From Betaproteobacteria bacterium (GTDB taxonomy: Bacteria > Pseudomonadota > Gammaproteobacteria > Burkholderiales > Burkholderiaceae_C): 58,035 bases of DNA. The position numbers and the translations under genes are program-made. This document shows, piece after piece, positions 1-9,555 of this stretch. Each line of letters starts with the position of its first letter. Within the stretch, counting starts at the first letter, position 1. Below the pieces are notes generated by a model. The model was not told the DNA's origin, made no database searches, and saw only the letters and a list, made by a program, of their open reading frames with translations. The stretch covers positions 1-58,035 of the forward strand of contig JANYKR010000295.1 of assembly GCA_025358155.1 (NCBI GenBank). Reading direction: 5' to 3'.

Positions 1-194
1 GGCAGCCGCCAGGCTTCGCCCCGCAGCTCGGCGATGGCAAACAGCAGTGCCGAGGCCAGCGCAAAACGGCAGGCCACCGAGTTGAGCGCCGGCACCGGCC
101 CCAACTGGTACAGGATCACATGCCAGGTGGACGCCCAGACCAGCGTGGGGCCCCAGAACAGCAGGCGGGTCGAGTCAAGCAGGCGTGTTGTCAC
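1..194 (-). CDS. EamA/DMT-family transporter, N-terminal part (runs off the window)
   Basis: Only the first 64 residues are present, read leftward from a GTG at 194 and cut by the window edge. The translation starts VTTRLLDSTRLLFWGPTLVW and carries two hydrophobic stretches typical of the first helices of EamA drug/metabolite transporters; the family reading is mine, without a search. It lies 198 bases downstream of the aldehyde dehydrogenase on the same strand, so it could be the distal gene of the AEP operon or an independent unit. The substrate is unknown. The upstream frame is open for some codons, so the exact start is uncertain. Confidence 0.55.
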   Translation of the reverse strand, partial: MTTRLLDSTRLLFWGPTLVWASTWHVILYQLGPVPALNSVACRFALASALLFAIAELRGEAWRL

Positions 195-392
195 GGGCGA
201 GGGGGGATCAGCGGCGCGCCACTGTAGTCGAAGCCCCGTCGCGACCCCGCGTTGGCGGGCCGTGCCAGCGGCGCCGCCGGCGGCCTGGCGCTCTGCTGTG
301 CCGATGTTCAGAGTGGGTACTGAAGGCCTGAGCCCGGCAGGACCGGGTCGGGCTGCCTGGCGGGCGAGAGGCAGCGGCGGCTGCCCGCCAGC

Positions 393-1775
393 TCAGGCTG
401 AGCGCAGGTGCCAGGCCTTGGGCCGGGTGAAGGTCTGGATGCCTTGTGCCGACAAGGTCAGCCCGACACCTGAGTCGCGGACGCCCGACCAGGGCAGCCG
501 CGGGCTGACCCGGTCGCAGCAGTTCCAGTACACGCTGCCGGCATGCACGCGCGACAGCAAGGCGCGTGCTGCGGCCTCGTCGCGGCTGTAGACGCCTGCT
601 GTCAGGCCGTAGCGGCTGTCGTTCATCAGCGCCACCGCTTCGTCGTCGTCTTGCACCTTCTGAATGCCGATGATCGGGCCGAAGCTCTCTTCGTGCATCA
701 GGTCCATGGTGTGGTTGACCTCGGTCAGCACCGTGGCCTCGAAGCCGTTGCCGGGGCCGGACAACCGGTGACCCCCACGCCGCAGCGTCGCGCCCTTGGC
801 CAGTGCATCGGCCACTTGCGCGGCCAGCAGCGCCAGTTGCGGGGCCCGGGTTATCGCGCCCAGCGTGGTGGCGGTATCCATCGGGTCACCGGCTTTCAGG
901 CTGTCGACCGTGTGGCAGAAGTGTTCGACAAAGGCATCGAAAACGGCTGCGTGCACGTAGATGCGTTCAACCGAGCAGCAGCTCTGGCCGGTGTTGTACA
1001 TCGCGCCGTCAGCAAGTGATTCAGCCGCTGCCAGCGGGTCGGCATCGGCGCGCACATAACTCGGGTCCTTGCCGCCCAGCTCCAGTTGCAGCTTGACCAG
1101 GCGCGGCGCCAAGACCTGCGCAATGCGCAGGCCGGTGGCATGGCTGCCGGTGAAGAACAGGCCATCGATGGGCTGCGCCAGCAGGGCCTGGCCCACCTCG
1201 GCACCGCCCACCAGGCAGGCCAGCACGGCGGGCGGCACGCCGCTCTCATGCAGCAAGCGGGTGATGTGTTGGCCGGTCAGGGTGGCATGCTCGCTGGGTT
1301 TGTAGAGCACGGCGTTGCCGGTCAACAGCGCCGGCACGATGACGTTGCAGCCGACAAAATACGGGTAGTTCCAGGCCGAGATGTTGGCCACCACGCCGAG
1401 CGGCACATGGCTGATCTGCTCGCGCATGCCGCCGCTGTCGGACACCTGCTGGTCGCCCACGGCAGCTTCGGTCTGCGCCAGAAAATAGTCCAGCCGCGGG
1501 ATCAGGCCGTTGATCTCGCTGCGCGACTGGCTGATCGGCTTGCCGACCTCCTGCGTCAGCGTGCGGGCCAGCGGCTCGATGTCGCGCAGCAGGGCGGCAC
1601 GAAAGCGCGCTATCACCGCCAGTCGCTCGGCGATCGGCTTTGCTGCCCAGGCAGGCTGCGCAGCACGGGCGGCGCCGGCACTGGCGGCCACGCCGACGGC
1701 ATCGTCGGCCGGGATCTCGGTGATCAGTGCCCCAGTGGCCGGGTTGTAGATGCGCAGGGTCGGTGGGGTGGTCAT
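393..1775 (-). CDS. NAD(P)-dependent aldehyde dehydrogenase, last clear gene of the AEP operon
   Basis: 460 residues, the usual length of a succinate-semialdehyde-type aldehyde dehydrogenase. Visible active-site features are the cofactor-binding NAVLYKPSE segment (Lys159), the general base in LELGGKDP (Glu232) and the nucleophile in NTGQSCCS (Cys266). The enzyme should oxidise an aldehyde to its carboxylate in the cytoplasm. It begins 30 bases after the iron alcohol dehydrogenase, so the pair could oxidise an alcohol to an acid in two steps. It is not the phosphonoacetaldehyde dehydrogenase of this locus, which is encoded separately at 11639. The substrate cannot be read from the sequence; a gamma-glutamyl aminoaldehyde is one candidate because of the neighbouring ligase. 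Confidence 0.9.
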   Translation of the reverse strand: MTTPPTLRIYNPATGALITEIPADDAVGVAASAGAARAAQPAWAAKPIAERLAVIARFRAALLRDIEPLARTLTQEVGKPISQSRSEINGLIPRLDYFLAQTEAAVGDQQVSDSGGMREQISHVPLGVVANISAWNYPYFVGCNVIVPALLTGNAVLYKPSEHATLTGQHITRLLHESGVPPAVLACLVGGAEVGQALLAQPIDGLFFTGSHATGLRIAQVLAPRLVKLQLELGGKDPSYVRADADPLAAAESLADGAMYNTGQSCCSVERIYVHAAVFDAFVEHFCHTVDSLKAGDPMDTATTLGAITRAPQLALLAAQVADALAKGATLRRGGHRLSGPGNGFEATVLTEVNHTMDLMHEESFGPIIGIQKVQDDDEAVALMNDSRYGLTAGVYSRDEAAARALLSRVHAGSVYWNCCDRVSPRLPWSGVRDSGVGLTLSAQGIQTFTRPKAWHLRSA

Positions 1776-1805
1776 CGCGGTTGCAAGGTCTGCAGGGTTT
1801 CGGTA

Positions 1806-2939
1806 TCACATCGCCTGCTGGAACAGGCGTTGGTAGTCGGCCTCGACGGCCGGTCTGGGGTTGGTGGCGCCGGCAAAGTCGGTGGCAGCCAGTGCCACCA
1901 GCCGGGGCAGGTGCTCGGGCCTGACACCGCGCGCGGCCAGGCCGCCGCTGATGCCGATCTGCGCCTTGAGCTGCGCCAGCCAGGGCACCAGTGCGGCGCC
2001 GGCATCGCCCAGGCCGACAGCATGCGCCAGGTCGTTGAACCTGGTCGGCACGGCTTCGAAGTTCCAGGCCAGCACCGGCTCGATCATCAGCGCATTGGCC
2101 AGGCCGTGGTGCATGTCGACCACCGCGCCCAGCGCGTGGGCACAGGCATGCACCGAGCCCAGGTCCTTCTGGAAGGCGATCGCGCCCATCATCGAGCTCA
2201 TCATCATGTCGGCTCTGGCCTGCAGGTTGCCAGGGTCGTTGACCGCCGTGGCCAGCGCCCGGGCGCCGATGCGCAAACCCTCCAGCGCAATGCCGTCGCA
2301 CAGCGGGTGCCAGACCGGCGACAAATAGCTCTCGATGTTGTGGGTCAGCGCGTCGATGCCGGTGGCTGCGGTGATGGACGCCGGCAGCGCCAGCGTCAGC
2401 TCGGGGTCGGCAAACACCGCCTTGGCCATCAAGTGGGGGCTGAACACGGCGCGTTTGACGTGGTTGCCGTCCTCGCCCACCACGGCAGACCGGCCCACCT
2501 CCGACCCGGTGCCAGAAGTGGTGGGCAGTGCGATGAAGTGGGGCAACGGATTGACGATGTTGCGCACCTGCGGGTGGTCCCAGACGTACTCGATCACGTC
2601 GCCCTCATGCACCGCCATCAACGCCACCACCTTGGCCACGTCCAGCGCCGCGCCGCCACCAAAGCCGACCACCGCGTCGGCGCCGTGCGCCCGGTAGGCG
2701 GCGGCACCGGCCATCACCTGGCTGGCGACGGGGTTGCCAAAAACGCCGTCGAATACAGCCACGTCCAGCCCTGTCAGGTGGCTGCGGAACTCGGCCAGCA
2801 CCGGCAGTTGCGCCAGCGCCCGGTCGGTGACGATCAGCGGCCGCCGGATGCCTTGCTCCAGCAGGTGGGCGGACACCAGCTTGCGGGCGCCGGCGCCAAA
2901 GTGGATGGGGGTGGGGAATGAAAAACGGGTGATGGTCAT
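1806..2939 (-). CDS. Iron-containing (group III) alcohol dehydrogenase
   Basis: 377 residues starting at the ATG 11 bases after the ligase stop (MTITRFSFPTPIHFGAGA), in preference to a longer open frame that would overlap the ligase gene. The nucleotide-binding GGGAALDVAKVVAL segment and the Fe-ADH metal region (HACAHALGAVVDMHHGLANA, with the conserved HALG...HG...N pattern) are visible. The family reversibly oxidises alcohols with NAD(P). Inside an AEP operon two substrates are plausible by inference: 2-hydroxyethylphosphonate, because a related family member (PhpC) interconverts it with phosphonoacetaldehyde, or the alcohol group of a gamma-glutamylated amino alcohol made by the adjacent ligase. 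Confidence 0.9.
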   Translation of the reverse strand: MTITRFSFPTPIHFGAGARKLVSAHLLEQGIRRPLIVTDRALAQLPVLAEFRSHLTGLDVAVFDGVFGNPVASQVMAGAAAYRAHGADAVVGFGGGAALDVAKVVALMAVHEGDVIEYVWDHPQVRNIVNPLPHFIALPTTSGTGSEVGRSAVVGEDGNHVKRAVFSPHLMAKAVFADPELTLALPASITAATGIDALTHNIESYLSPVWHPLCDGIALEGLRIGARALATAVNDPGNLQARADMMMSSMMGAIAFQKDLGSVHACAHALGAVVDMHHGLANALMIEPVLAWNFEAVPTRFNDLAHAVGLGDAGAALVPWLAQLKAQIGISGGLAARGVRPEHLPRLVALAATDFAGATNPRPAVEADYQRLFQQAM

Positions 2940-2950
2940 GGCGCTGGATG

Positions 2951-4396
2951 TCAGATGATTTCGAAGTAACGCTTGAGTTCCCAGTCGGTCACCGCATCCT
3001 GCCATTGCCGGTGCTCCCACTCGCGGGTGGCGGCGAAGTGATCGACAAAGGTGTCGCCCAGCCAGTCGCGGGCAATCTCTGATTGCTTGAACACCTGGGT
3101 GCCGAGCATCAGCGAGCGGGGCGCACGGGGCACGTCGTCAGCCCCCTGGTTGGTGCCGGTGATCGGCGGGGTGCTGAGCTTGAGGCCTTTCTCAACCCCG
3201 TGCAGGCCGGCGGCAATGACTGCCGCCATCGCCAGGTAGGGGTTCACGTCGGCGCCGGGGCAGCGGGTTTCCAGCCGGGTGGCCTTGGGGCTGCCGGCGA
3301 TGACGCGAAAGCTGGCGGTGCGGTTGTCCATGCCCCAGGTCGGTTTGACGGGGGCCCAGAAGCCATCGACCAGCCGCTTGTAGCTGTTGATGGTGGGCCA
3401 GAACATCGGCGCAAATTCCATCAGGCAGGCGACCTGGCCCGCCAGGTAGCTCTCGAACAGCGGGCTCATGTGGCGCGGGCTGTTGGCGTCGAAGAACAGG
3501 TTCTTTTTGCCGCCCGCTGAGCCGTCCGTCAGGCTCTGGTGGATATGGCCGGAGCAGCCCGGCAGCGACGCATTCCACTTGGCCATGAAGCTGGGCATGA
3601 TGCCGTAGCGCTTGCCGATCTCGCGCGCGCCGGTCTTGAACAAGATGGCGCGGTCGGCTTGTTCCAAGGCCTCGCAAAACGCGATGGCCACCTCGTACAC
3701 GCCCGGCCCGGTTTCGGTGTGCAGGCCCTCGATCGGCACCCGAAAGGCCGCCATCTCGTCCATCAACGCGTTGAAGAACTCGCGTTGGTCGGCCATGCGC
3801 AGCAGCGAGTAGCCAAACATGCCGGGCGTGATGGTTGAGGGCGCCACGCCTTGTTTGGCCGCCCATGTTTGCGGAGTCTCGGCAAAGTTGAACCACTCAA
3901 ACTCCATGCCCGCCATCGGCTTCAGGCCGAGCTTTTCAGCGCGCTTGAGCACGCGTTTGAGGGTCTGGCGCGGGCACACCGCGAACGGCGAGCCGTCGGC
4001 ATTGACAAAGTCGCCCAGGAAAAACGGCACGCCGCTGTCCCAGGGCACGTGGCGAGCGGTGTCGAGGTCGAGCCGGGCCAGTGCATCCGGGAACCCGTGC
4101 TGCCAGCCGGTGACCTGGGTGTTGTCGTAGCAGTGGTCTTGCGAGTCCCAGCCAAACACCACGTCGCAAAAGCCGAAACCACCGTCAGGGTAGGGCTCGG
4201 CAGCGCCGAGAAACTTGTCGCGGTGCAGGTACTTGCCGCGCAGGATGCCGTCGATGTCGCTGCAGGCCACTTTGACCTTGCCGGCGGTTGATTGCCGGAT
4301 GGCCGCGACGGCGGGGTGCTCGGCGGCGGGCTTCGCCGCGGCGCCGGCCATGTTGGCGGTGTTGACCGTGATCTTGCGGGGAGTTCGGGTTGCCAT
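2951..4396 (-). CDS. Glutamine-synthetase-family amide ligase (GlnT/PuuA-like)
   Basis: 481 residues from the ATG at 4396 (MATRTPRKITV), 16 bases after the phnW stop. The protein has the GS beta-grasp start (CSDIDGILRGKYL), the metal/ATP site around MAGMEFEWFNF and TETGPGVYEVAI, the SGHIHQSL loop and the C-terminal RLETRCPGADVNPYLAMAA motif. It belongs to the gamma-glutamyl-amide ligase branch (PuuA, IpuC and similar) rather than to housekeeping GlnA, judging by the altered loops and the Lys/Ala-rich N-terminus of about 30 residues. Those enzymes use ATP to join glutamate to an amine. Its position directly after phnW suggests an amine linked to phosphonate breakdown, such as AEP or ethanolamine; that is inference. 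Confidence 0.85.
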   Translation of the reverse strand: MATRTPRKITVNTANMAGAAAKPAAEHPAVAAIRQSTAGKVKVACSDIDGILRGKYLHRDKFLGAAEPYPDGGFGFCDVVFGWDSQDHCYDNTQVTGWQHGFPDALARLDLDTARHVPWDSGVPFFLGDFVNADGSPFAVCPRQTLKRVLKRAEKLGLKPMAGMEFEWFNFAETPQTWAAKQGVAPSTITPGMFGYSLLRMADQREFFNALMDEMAAFRVPIEGLHTETGPGVYEVAIAFCEALEQADRAILFKTGAREIGKRYGIMPSFMAKWNASLPGCSGHIHQSLTDGSAGGKKNLFFDANSPRHMSPLFESYLAGQVACLMEFAPMFWPTINSYKRLVDGFWAPVKPTWGMDNRTASFRVIAGSPKATRLETRCPGADVNPYLAMAAVIAAGLHGVEKGLKLSTPPITGTNQGADDVPRAPRSLMLGTQVFKQSEIARDWLGDTFVDHFAATREWEHRQWQDAVTDWELKRYFEII

Positions 4397-4412
4397 GCGC
4401 AGGCCTCTCAGA

Positions 4413-5540
4413 TCAAAGTGCCGGCGGGCCGGTCGGAATACCCATATCTTGCAGCGCCTCGGCCACCGCATTGACCGCCTGCTGCATCTCGTTGCGGCCG
4501 ATGGCGCCGATGCAGCCGACCCGGAAGGTCTCGACCTGGGTCAATTTGCCGGGGTAGAGCAAAAAGCCGCGCGCCCTGGCGGCGTCGTAGAAGCGCTTGA
4601 AGTCGTAGGCCGGGTGCTCGGGCGCATGGAACGTGACGATGATCGGCGCCTGGTGCTGGGGCTTGAGGTAGGGCCGCAGGCCGAGTGCCGACAGACCGGC
4701 CACCAACACCGCGCAGTTGTCGGTGTAGCGAGCGAGCCGGGCCGGCTGGCCGCCAAGCTCTTCAAACTGGCTGATCGCCTCGGCCAACGCCACCACGACA
4801 TGCGTAGGCGGGGTGAATCGCCACTGGCCGGTTTTTTCCATGTAGGTATGCTGGTCGTGCAAATCCATCGCCAGGCTCTGGCTGTTGCCGGCGCAACGCT
4901 CGAGCACCGCCTTGCGGATGAACACAAAGCCCATGCCGGGCACGCCCTCCAGGCACTTGCCGCTGGCAGCCACCAGCGCGTCGAAGCGCACGCTTCGGGC
5001 ATCGATAGGCAGCGCAGCAAAGCTGCTCATGGCGTCGACGATCAGGCCCTTGCCGTGACGTTCACACACCGCTGCCACCTCGGCCAGCGGGTTCTCGACG
5101 CCGGCGCCGGTTTCGCAGTGGATCAGGATGACATGGCTGACGCTGGGGTCGGCATGCAGTTTGGCGTCCAGCGCCTCGGCCGAGACCGGCTGGTCCTCGG
5201 CAAAGCCCAGCACGCTGCAGCGCCGGCCCATCATCTGGGTGAGCTTGCCGGCGCGCTTGCAGTAGGCGCCGTTGTCGAGCACCAGCACATGCCCGCCTTG
5301 CTCGCTGGGCGGTACCAGCGTGGCCACGGCGGCCTCCACACTGAAGGTGCCGCTGCCTTGCAGTGGCACCAGCACATGGCTGTCCTGGCCGTGCACGATG
5401 GCCAGCAGCCGGCGCCGCAGGCTGGCGGTCACGGCGATGAAGTCGGCGTCCCACGAGCCCCAGTCATGCAGCATCGCCAGCTTGGTGCGCAGCGTGGTGG
5501 TGAGCGGGCCCGGGGTGAGCAGGATGCGGTCGCGGTCCAT
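4413..5540 (-). CDS. phnW: 2-aminoethylphosphonate:pyruvate aminotransferase PhnW
   Basis: 375 residues, close to the usual PhnW length. The ATG at 5540 gives [20 protein letters not shown], matching the family's LLTPGPLTT start. The class V PLP fold is clear: a substrate-binding [10 protein letters not shown] segment, [12 protein letters not shown], the cofactor aspartate in [10 protein letters not shown] and the Schiff-base lysine in [11 protein letters not shown]. PhnW moves the amino group of AEP to pyruvate, giving phosphonoacetaldehyde and alanine in the cytoplasm. It starts 20 bases after the permease stop. Its product is the substrate of PhnY at 11639, and no phosphonatase (PhnX) gene was seen. 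Confidence 0.96.
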   Translation of the reverse strand: MDRDRILLTPGPLTTTLRTKLAMLHDWGSWDADFIAVTASLRRRLLAIVHGQDSHVLVPLQGSGTFSVEAAVATLVPPSEQGGHVLVLDNGAYCKRAGKLTQMMGRRCSVLGFAEDQPVSAEALDAKLHADPSVSHVILIHCETGAGVENPLAEVAAVCERHGKGLIVDAMSSFAALPIDARSVRFDALVAASGKCLEGVPGMGFVFIRKAVLERCAGNSQSLAMDLHDQHTYMEKTGQWRFTPPTHVVVALAEAISQFEELGGQPARLARYTDNCAVLVAGLSALGLRPYLKPQHQAPIIVTFHAPEHPAYDFKRFYDAARARGFLLYPGKLTQVETFRVGCIGAIGRNEMQQAVNAVAEALQDMGIPTGPPAL

Positions 5541-5560
5541 TGAGGTGTCTCCGTGGGCGG

Positions 5561-7273
5561 TCAGGCCCGCCATGCTTGGGTTTTTTTGTCGATGCGCCAG
5601 GCCAGCAACGAGAAGGCCCCCATCGCGATGCTGGACGCTGCAGTGATCATCACCGCGCAGGCGGCAGCCGCGCCCATTTCACCCGCCTCGTCGAGGTTCA
5701 GGATGGCAATTGCCGCCACCTTGGTCTCGGGCGAGTACAAGAACACCACCGCCGAGATCGTGGTCATCGCATTGATGAAAAAGTAGCGTGCAATGTCCAC
5801 CAGCGCCGGGCTGCAGATCGGCAGCGTGACGCGCCGGAAGGTGACCCAGAACGGCACCTTGAGCGACGCCGACACCGCCTCGAACTCGGCGTCCAGCGCC
5901 TTCAGTGCGGTCACCGCCGTCAGATGGCCGGTGGTGTAAAAGTGCGCAACCGTGCAGCAGGTCAGCAGCGCCATCGTGTGGTACAGCCCGCTCAGCGGGT
6001 TGCCAGGGGCGTTGAAGAAGAAAATGTAGCCCAGGCCCAGCACCAGGCCGGGCACCGCCATCGGCAGCATGGCCAGCAGGCGCACAGCGCTGCGCAAGGG
6101 TGCTGCGCCCAAGGTTTTTTCCAGCAGGTAGGCGCCCATGAAGACCAGCGCCGTGCCGAACACCGCCGTGCCGGCGGCCATGGTCAGGCTGTTGACAAAG
6201 GCCTCACCCACCTCGGCATCGACCAGGCCCATCGTGTAGTGCTTGAGCGTGGGCTGCAGGTTGTAGGGCCAGAAGCTGGCAAAGGACGCAAACACCGCCA
6301 TGCCCATCATCGCCAGCACCAGCAGCGCGATCAGCGCGCAATAGCCGGTGGCCAGGCTGTCGCGCCAGGCCTTGGGCCGGGGCCGGTAGGGCACGGCGCG
6401 GGCGGTCAGCATGGCAGTCTGTTTGGCGGCAATCGCCCGGTCGACAAAAAACGTCAGCACTGCCGGTGCCAGCAGCAGCAGCGCAACCACCGCGCCGCGC
6501 TGAAAGTCCTGCTGGCCGATCACCAGCTTGAAGACGTCGGTGGCCAGCACATTGAAGTTGCCGCCGATCACCTTGGGGATGCCGAAATCCGTCATCACCA
6601 GCGTGAAGCTGACCAGCGCGGCCGAGATCAGGCCGTACTTGGCGCCCGGCAAGGTGATGGTGACAAACCGGCGCCAGGGCCGGGTGCCCATCGCCTCGGC
6701 CGCCTCGTAGAGCCTGCCATCGGCCGCGCCCAGCGCTGTGACCAGGATCATCAGCGCATGCGGCAACACCGCAAAACATTCGGCCAGCACGATGCCGGGC
6801 GCTCCGTAGATCTGCGCGATGCCCACGGCCTGCATCGCATCCTTGAGCACGCCCTGGTTGCCAAACCAATAAATCAGCGAGATGGCCGACAGCAGCGACG
6901 GCGCCAGCAACGGCAGCAACGTGATGCCACGGAACAGCGGCTTGAAGCGCATGCGGCTGCGGCGCAGTGCGTAGGCAAAACCAAAGGCCAGCGGCAGCGT
7001 GATCAGCGTGACCAGCGCCGAGACCCACAGGCTGTTGCCCAGCGAGTCCAGCAGCGCGGGCGTTTTGGCATAGGCCACAAAGTTGGCCAGGCCGACAAAG
7101 CGGCCCGAGGCGTCGTCCAGCGCTTGTTTGAGGATGGCGCCCAGCGGCGCGGCCAAAAAAATCAGCAGCAGCAACAACACGACGGCCAGACCGAGGTGGG
7201 CCAGCCGGTCGGCAGGGGCGGTGCGCAGGCGTGGCGCGAACGCGTGCGGGGCTGGCGGCAGCGCCGCACTCAC
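5561..7273 (-). CDS. AEP-type ABC transporter permease, two fused membrane domains
   Basis: 570 residues from a GTG at 7273 whose bases overlap the ATPase stop (GTGA). The protein holds two tandem permease domains, each with about six helices and a cytoplasmic EAA-like loop ([20 protein letters not shown] in the first, [20 protein letters not shown] in the second). This fused layout is that of iron(III)/AEP-type importers of the PhnU2 kind. It should form the whole membrane channel with the ATPase at 7270 and the binding protein at 8345. The frame is open much further upstream, but that would bury the start deep inside the ATPase gene. Confidence 0.9.
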   Translation of the reverse strand: MSAALPPAPHAFAPRLRTAPADRLAHLGLAVVLLLLLIFLAAPLGAILKQALDDASGRFVGLANFVAYAKTPALLDSLGNSLWVSALVTLITLPLAFGFAYALRRSRMRFKPLFRGITLLPLLAPSLLSAISLIYWFGNQGVLKDAMQAVGIAQIYGAPGIVLAECFAVLPHALMILVTALGAADGRLYEAAEAMGTRPWRRFVTITLPGAKYGLISAALVSFTLVMTDFGIPKVIGGNFNVLATDVFKLVIGQQDFQRGAVVALLLLAPAVLTFFVDRAIAAKQTAMLTARAVPYRPRPKAWRDSLATGYCALIALLVLAMMGMAVFASFASFWPYNLQPTLKHYTMGLVDAEVGEAFVNSLTMAAGTAVFGTALVFMGAYLLEKTLGAAPLRSAVRLLAMLPMAVPGLVLGLGYIFFFNAPGNPLSGLYHTMALLTCCTVAHFYTTGHLTAVTALKALDAEFEAVSASLKVPFWVTFRRVTLPICSPALVDIARYFFINAMTTISAVVFLYSPETKVAAIAILNLDEAGEMGAAAACAVMITAASSIAMGAFSLLAWRIDKKTQAWRA

Positions 7274-8334
7274 GCAAAGATCCTCATCCGGTCGGGCAGC
7301 AGCCGCAGCGGCAGGCGGGCCCCCACGACCAGCCCCTGCTCGGACAGGAAGTTGAGCGACAAATAAACCGACAGCCGGTGCGGCCCCAGCGCCGGGCCGG
7401 TCACCTGCACCAGACAGTACGAACCCAGGAACTCGATCTTCTCGATGCAACCCTCAAACACATTGCTGTCGCCGGCGGCCAGCGGCCGGGCCAGCACATC
7501 CTCGGGCCGCAGGTACACCGTCACTTCACGCCCTGCCTGGCCCGGGTGCGGGCAATCGAAGTGTGTGCCCCCCAGCCGCACGCCGCCGGCCTCAAGCCTG
7601 GCGGGCAGGGCGTTGACACGGCCGACAAAATCGGCCACGAAGGCCGAGGCCGGCTCGCGGTAGACCTGCATCGGCGTGCCCACCTGCTCGATCCGGCCGT
7701 GATTCATCACCACGATGCGGTCGGCCACCGACAGCGCTTCTTCCTGGTCGTGCGTCACCATGATGGTGGTCACGCCCAGGCGGCGCTGCAGGCTCTTGAT
7801 CTCCTGGCGCAAATGCACCCGCACTATCGCGTCGAGTGCCGACAGCGGCTCGTCGAGCAGCAGCAAGCCGGGCGAGGTGGCCAGCGCCCGGGCCAGCGCT
7901 ACCCGCTGCTGCTGGCCGCCTGACAACTGCGCCGGCACTTTGGCCTCGCTGCCCGGCAAGCCCACCAGCCCGAGCAACTCAGCTACCCGGGCGCGGATCT
8001 CGGCCCTGGGCCGCTGGCGATTGACCAGCCCGTAGGCCACGTTGTCCGCCACGCTCAGGTTGGGAAACAGCGCGTAGGACTGGAACACGATGCCGTAGTC
8101 GCGCTGGGCCGGCGGCAGGGTGGAGATGTCGCGCCCGGCCTGCAGGATGCGGCCGGCGCTGTGCGCCTCGAGCCCGGCGATGATGCGCAGCAGCGTGGTC
8201 TTGCCGCAGCCCGAGGGCCCGAGAAAGCAGACAAACTCGCCGGAGGCGATCTGCAGGTCCACGCCCTGCAATGCGGTGAAGCTGCCGAACTGCTTGGCAA
8301 CGCCTTCGAGTTGCAGGTAACTCGGCTCGCTCAC
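7270..8334 (-). CDS. phnT: AEP-type ABC transporter ATP-binding protein
   Basis: 354 residues from a GTG at 8334, ten bases after the binding-protein stop. Walker A is GPSGCGKTT, the signature is QLSGGQQQRVALARAL, Walker B is LLLLDEP, and the switch histidine lies in VMVTHDQEEAL-like IMVTHDQEEAL. The last 110 residues form a TOBE-type regulatory domain, as in spermidine/iron-type importers. It energises the permease encoded next. The AEP assignment rests on operon context with PhnW and on similarity to PhnT-type proteins from memory; a spermidine/iron substrate would be the alternative if context were absent. Confidence 0.9.
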   Translation of the reverse strand: MSEPSYLQLEGVAKQFGSFTALQGVDLQIASGEFVCFLGPSGCGKTTLLRIIAGLEAHSAGRILQAGRDISTLPPAQRDYGIVFQSYALFPNLSVADNVAYGLVNRQRPRAEIRARVAELLGLVGLPGSEAKVPAQLSGGQQQRVALARALATSPGLLLLDEPLSALDAIVRVHLRQEIKSLQRRLGVTTIMVTHDQEEALSVADRIVVMNHGRIEQVGTPMQVYREPASAFVADFVGRVNALPARLEAGGVRLGGTHFDCPHPGQAGREVTVYLRPEDVLARPLAAGDSNVFEGCIEKIEFLGSYCLVQVTGPALGPHRLSVYLSLNFLSEQGLVVGARLPLRLLPDRMRIFA

Positions 8335-8344
8335 CCGGCGCGCC

Positions 8345-9412
8345 TTATTTCTTGGGTTCGGACTTGGCGCTGTAGCGCTTGTTCCACTCGGCCAACACCC
8401 GCTCGCGGTTCTCGGCCGCTACGTTGAAGTCCAGCTTGACCAGGCGCGCCTCGTAGTCCTTGGGCACGTTGGCCAACGGCGCAGCCACGCCCGGCTGGGC
8501 GGTGATGGCAAAATTCTTGCCGTACAGCAGCATCGCATCTTTGCTGCTGGCCCAGTCGGCGAGCTTCTTGGCGGCGTCGAGCTTCCTGGTGCCTTTGTGG
8601 ATCGCAAACGCCTCCAGGTCCCAGCCCAGGCCTTCTTTCGGGAAGACCAGGTCGATAGGCGCGCCCTTGGCCTTGTTGGCATTGCCGCGGTATTCGAAGC
8701 TGATACCCACCACGTACTCACCCGCCGCAGCCATGTTGCAGGGCTTGCTGCCGGAGTGGGTGTACTGGCCGATGTTCTCGTGCAGCGCGTCCATGTACTT
8801 CCAGCCGCCGCCCTTGCCGTTGTCGTCGCCCCAGAGCGTCAACCAGGCGGTGACGTCGAAGAATCCGGTGCCCGACGAGGCCGGGTTCGGCATCACCACC
8901 TGGCCCTTGTAGGCCGGCTTGGTCAGGTCTTTCCAGGTCTCGGGCTTGGGGATGCCCTTCTTGGCGGCCTCGACGGTGTTGAAGCAGACCGTGGCACCCC
9001 AGACGTCCATGCCAAACCAGGCCGGCGGGTTTTTCTTGTCCCGGTACTGCGACATGATCGCGTCGAGGTTGAGCGGCCGGTAGGCCTCGAGCATGCCGTT
9101 CTTGTCCAGCAAGGCCAGGCTGGATGCGGCCACGCCCATTACCGCGTCTGCTTGCGGGTTGGCCTTTTCAGCCAGCAGCTTGGCGGTGATCACGCCGGTA
9201 CTGTCCCGCACCCATTTCAGCTCGATGTCCGGATAGGCTTTGTTGAAGCCTTCCTGGTAGGCCTTGAGCTGGTCGGTTTCGAGCGCGGTGTAGACCAGCA
9301 ACTGGGTCTTGCCCTGGGCCATGGCGCCCGTGCTGGTGAAGGATGCGATCAAGGATGCGGTCAGGGCCAAGGCCAGCAGCTTGAGCGGGGGACGGGGGCA
9401 CGGCAATCTCAT
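8345..9412 (-). CDS. phnS: AEP-type ABC transporter periplasmic binding protein
   Basis: 355 residues. The ATG at 9412 has a good ribosome-binding site (CCGGAG) just upstream and begins a signal peptide of about 32 residues ending near TGAMAQ. The mature part begins KTQLLVYTALETDQLKAYQE and follows the iron(III)/AEP-type extracellular solute-binding fold. It is the first gene of the leftward seven-gene operon and is divergent from the regulator at 9582, with 169 bases between them. It should capture AEP in the periplasm. The ligand is inferred from context with PhnW, PhnA and PhnY. Confidence 0.9.
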   Translation of the reverse strand: MRLPCPRPPLKLLALALTASLIASFTSTGAMAQGKTQLLVYTALETDQLKAYQEGFNKAYPDIELKWVRDSTGVITAKLLAEKANPQADAVMGVAASSLALLDKNGMLEAYRPLNLDAIMSQYRDKKNPPAWFGMDVWGATVCFNTVEAAKKGIPKPETWKDLTKPAYKGQVVMPNPASSGTGFFDVTAWLTLWGDDNGKGGGWKYMDALHENIGQYTHSGSKPCNMAAAGEYVVGISFEYRGNANKAKGAPIDLVFPKEGLGWDLEAFAIHKGTRKLDAAKKLADWASSKDAMLLYGKNFAITAQPGVAAPLANVPKDYEARLVKLDFNVAAENRERVLAEWNKRYSAKSEPKK

Positions 9413-9538
9413 GAAGTTCTCCGGATCAAGAAGGGAAGCGGCAAAAAAACTCAGAGCATGGACCGGCGACCGTGACAGCACGATGACCGAATCGGAGCAT
9501 GTTGTCGGCCTGCTGTGGCCTTGTCAATGGTAGTTTGT

Positions 9539-9554
9539 AGATTGTTGACAATCT
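9539..9554. promoter_or_regulatory. Perfect dyad AGATTGT-TG-ACAATCT, probable PhnR operator over a -35 box
   Basis: Seven-base arms with a two-base centre, perfectly symmetric. The TTGT..ACAA core is the kind bound by GntR/FCD dimers. A consensus -35 hexamer TTGACA (9545-9550) lies inside it, and TCCAAT (9568-9573) follows after 17 bases as a possible -10. TTGTCAA at 9521-9527 also pairs with TTGACAA at 9545-9551. The site lies between the divergent operons, so autoregulation by the adjacent regulator is the likely role. Confidence 0.65.
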
Positions 9555-9555
9555 G

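Noticed and set aside
1086-2921. Long rightward open frame (611 codons) opposite the aldehyde and alcohol dehydrogenase genes
   Set aside because: It is the antisense shadow of two well-recognised enzymes; its translation is Gly/His/Arg/Gln-rich with no family, as expected from GC-rich third positions.
5540-7366. Rightward 608-codon frame opposite the permease gene
   Set aside because: Antisense of a clear two-domain permease; composition (His/Gln/Arg) is typical of a shadow frame.
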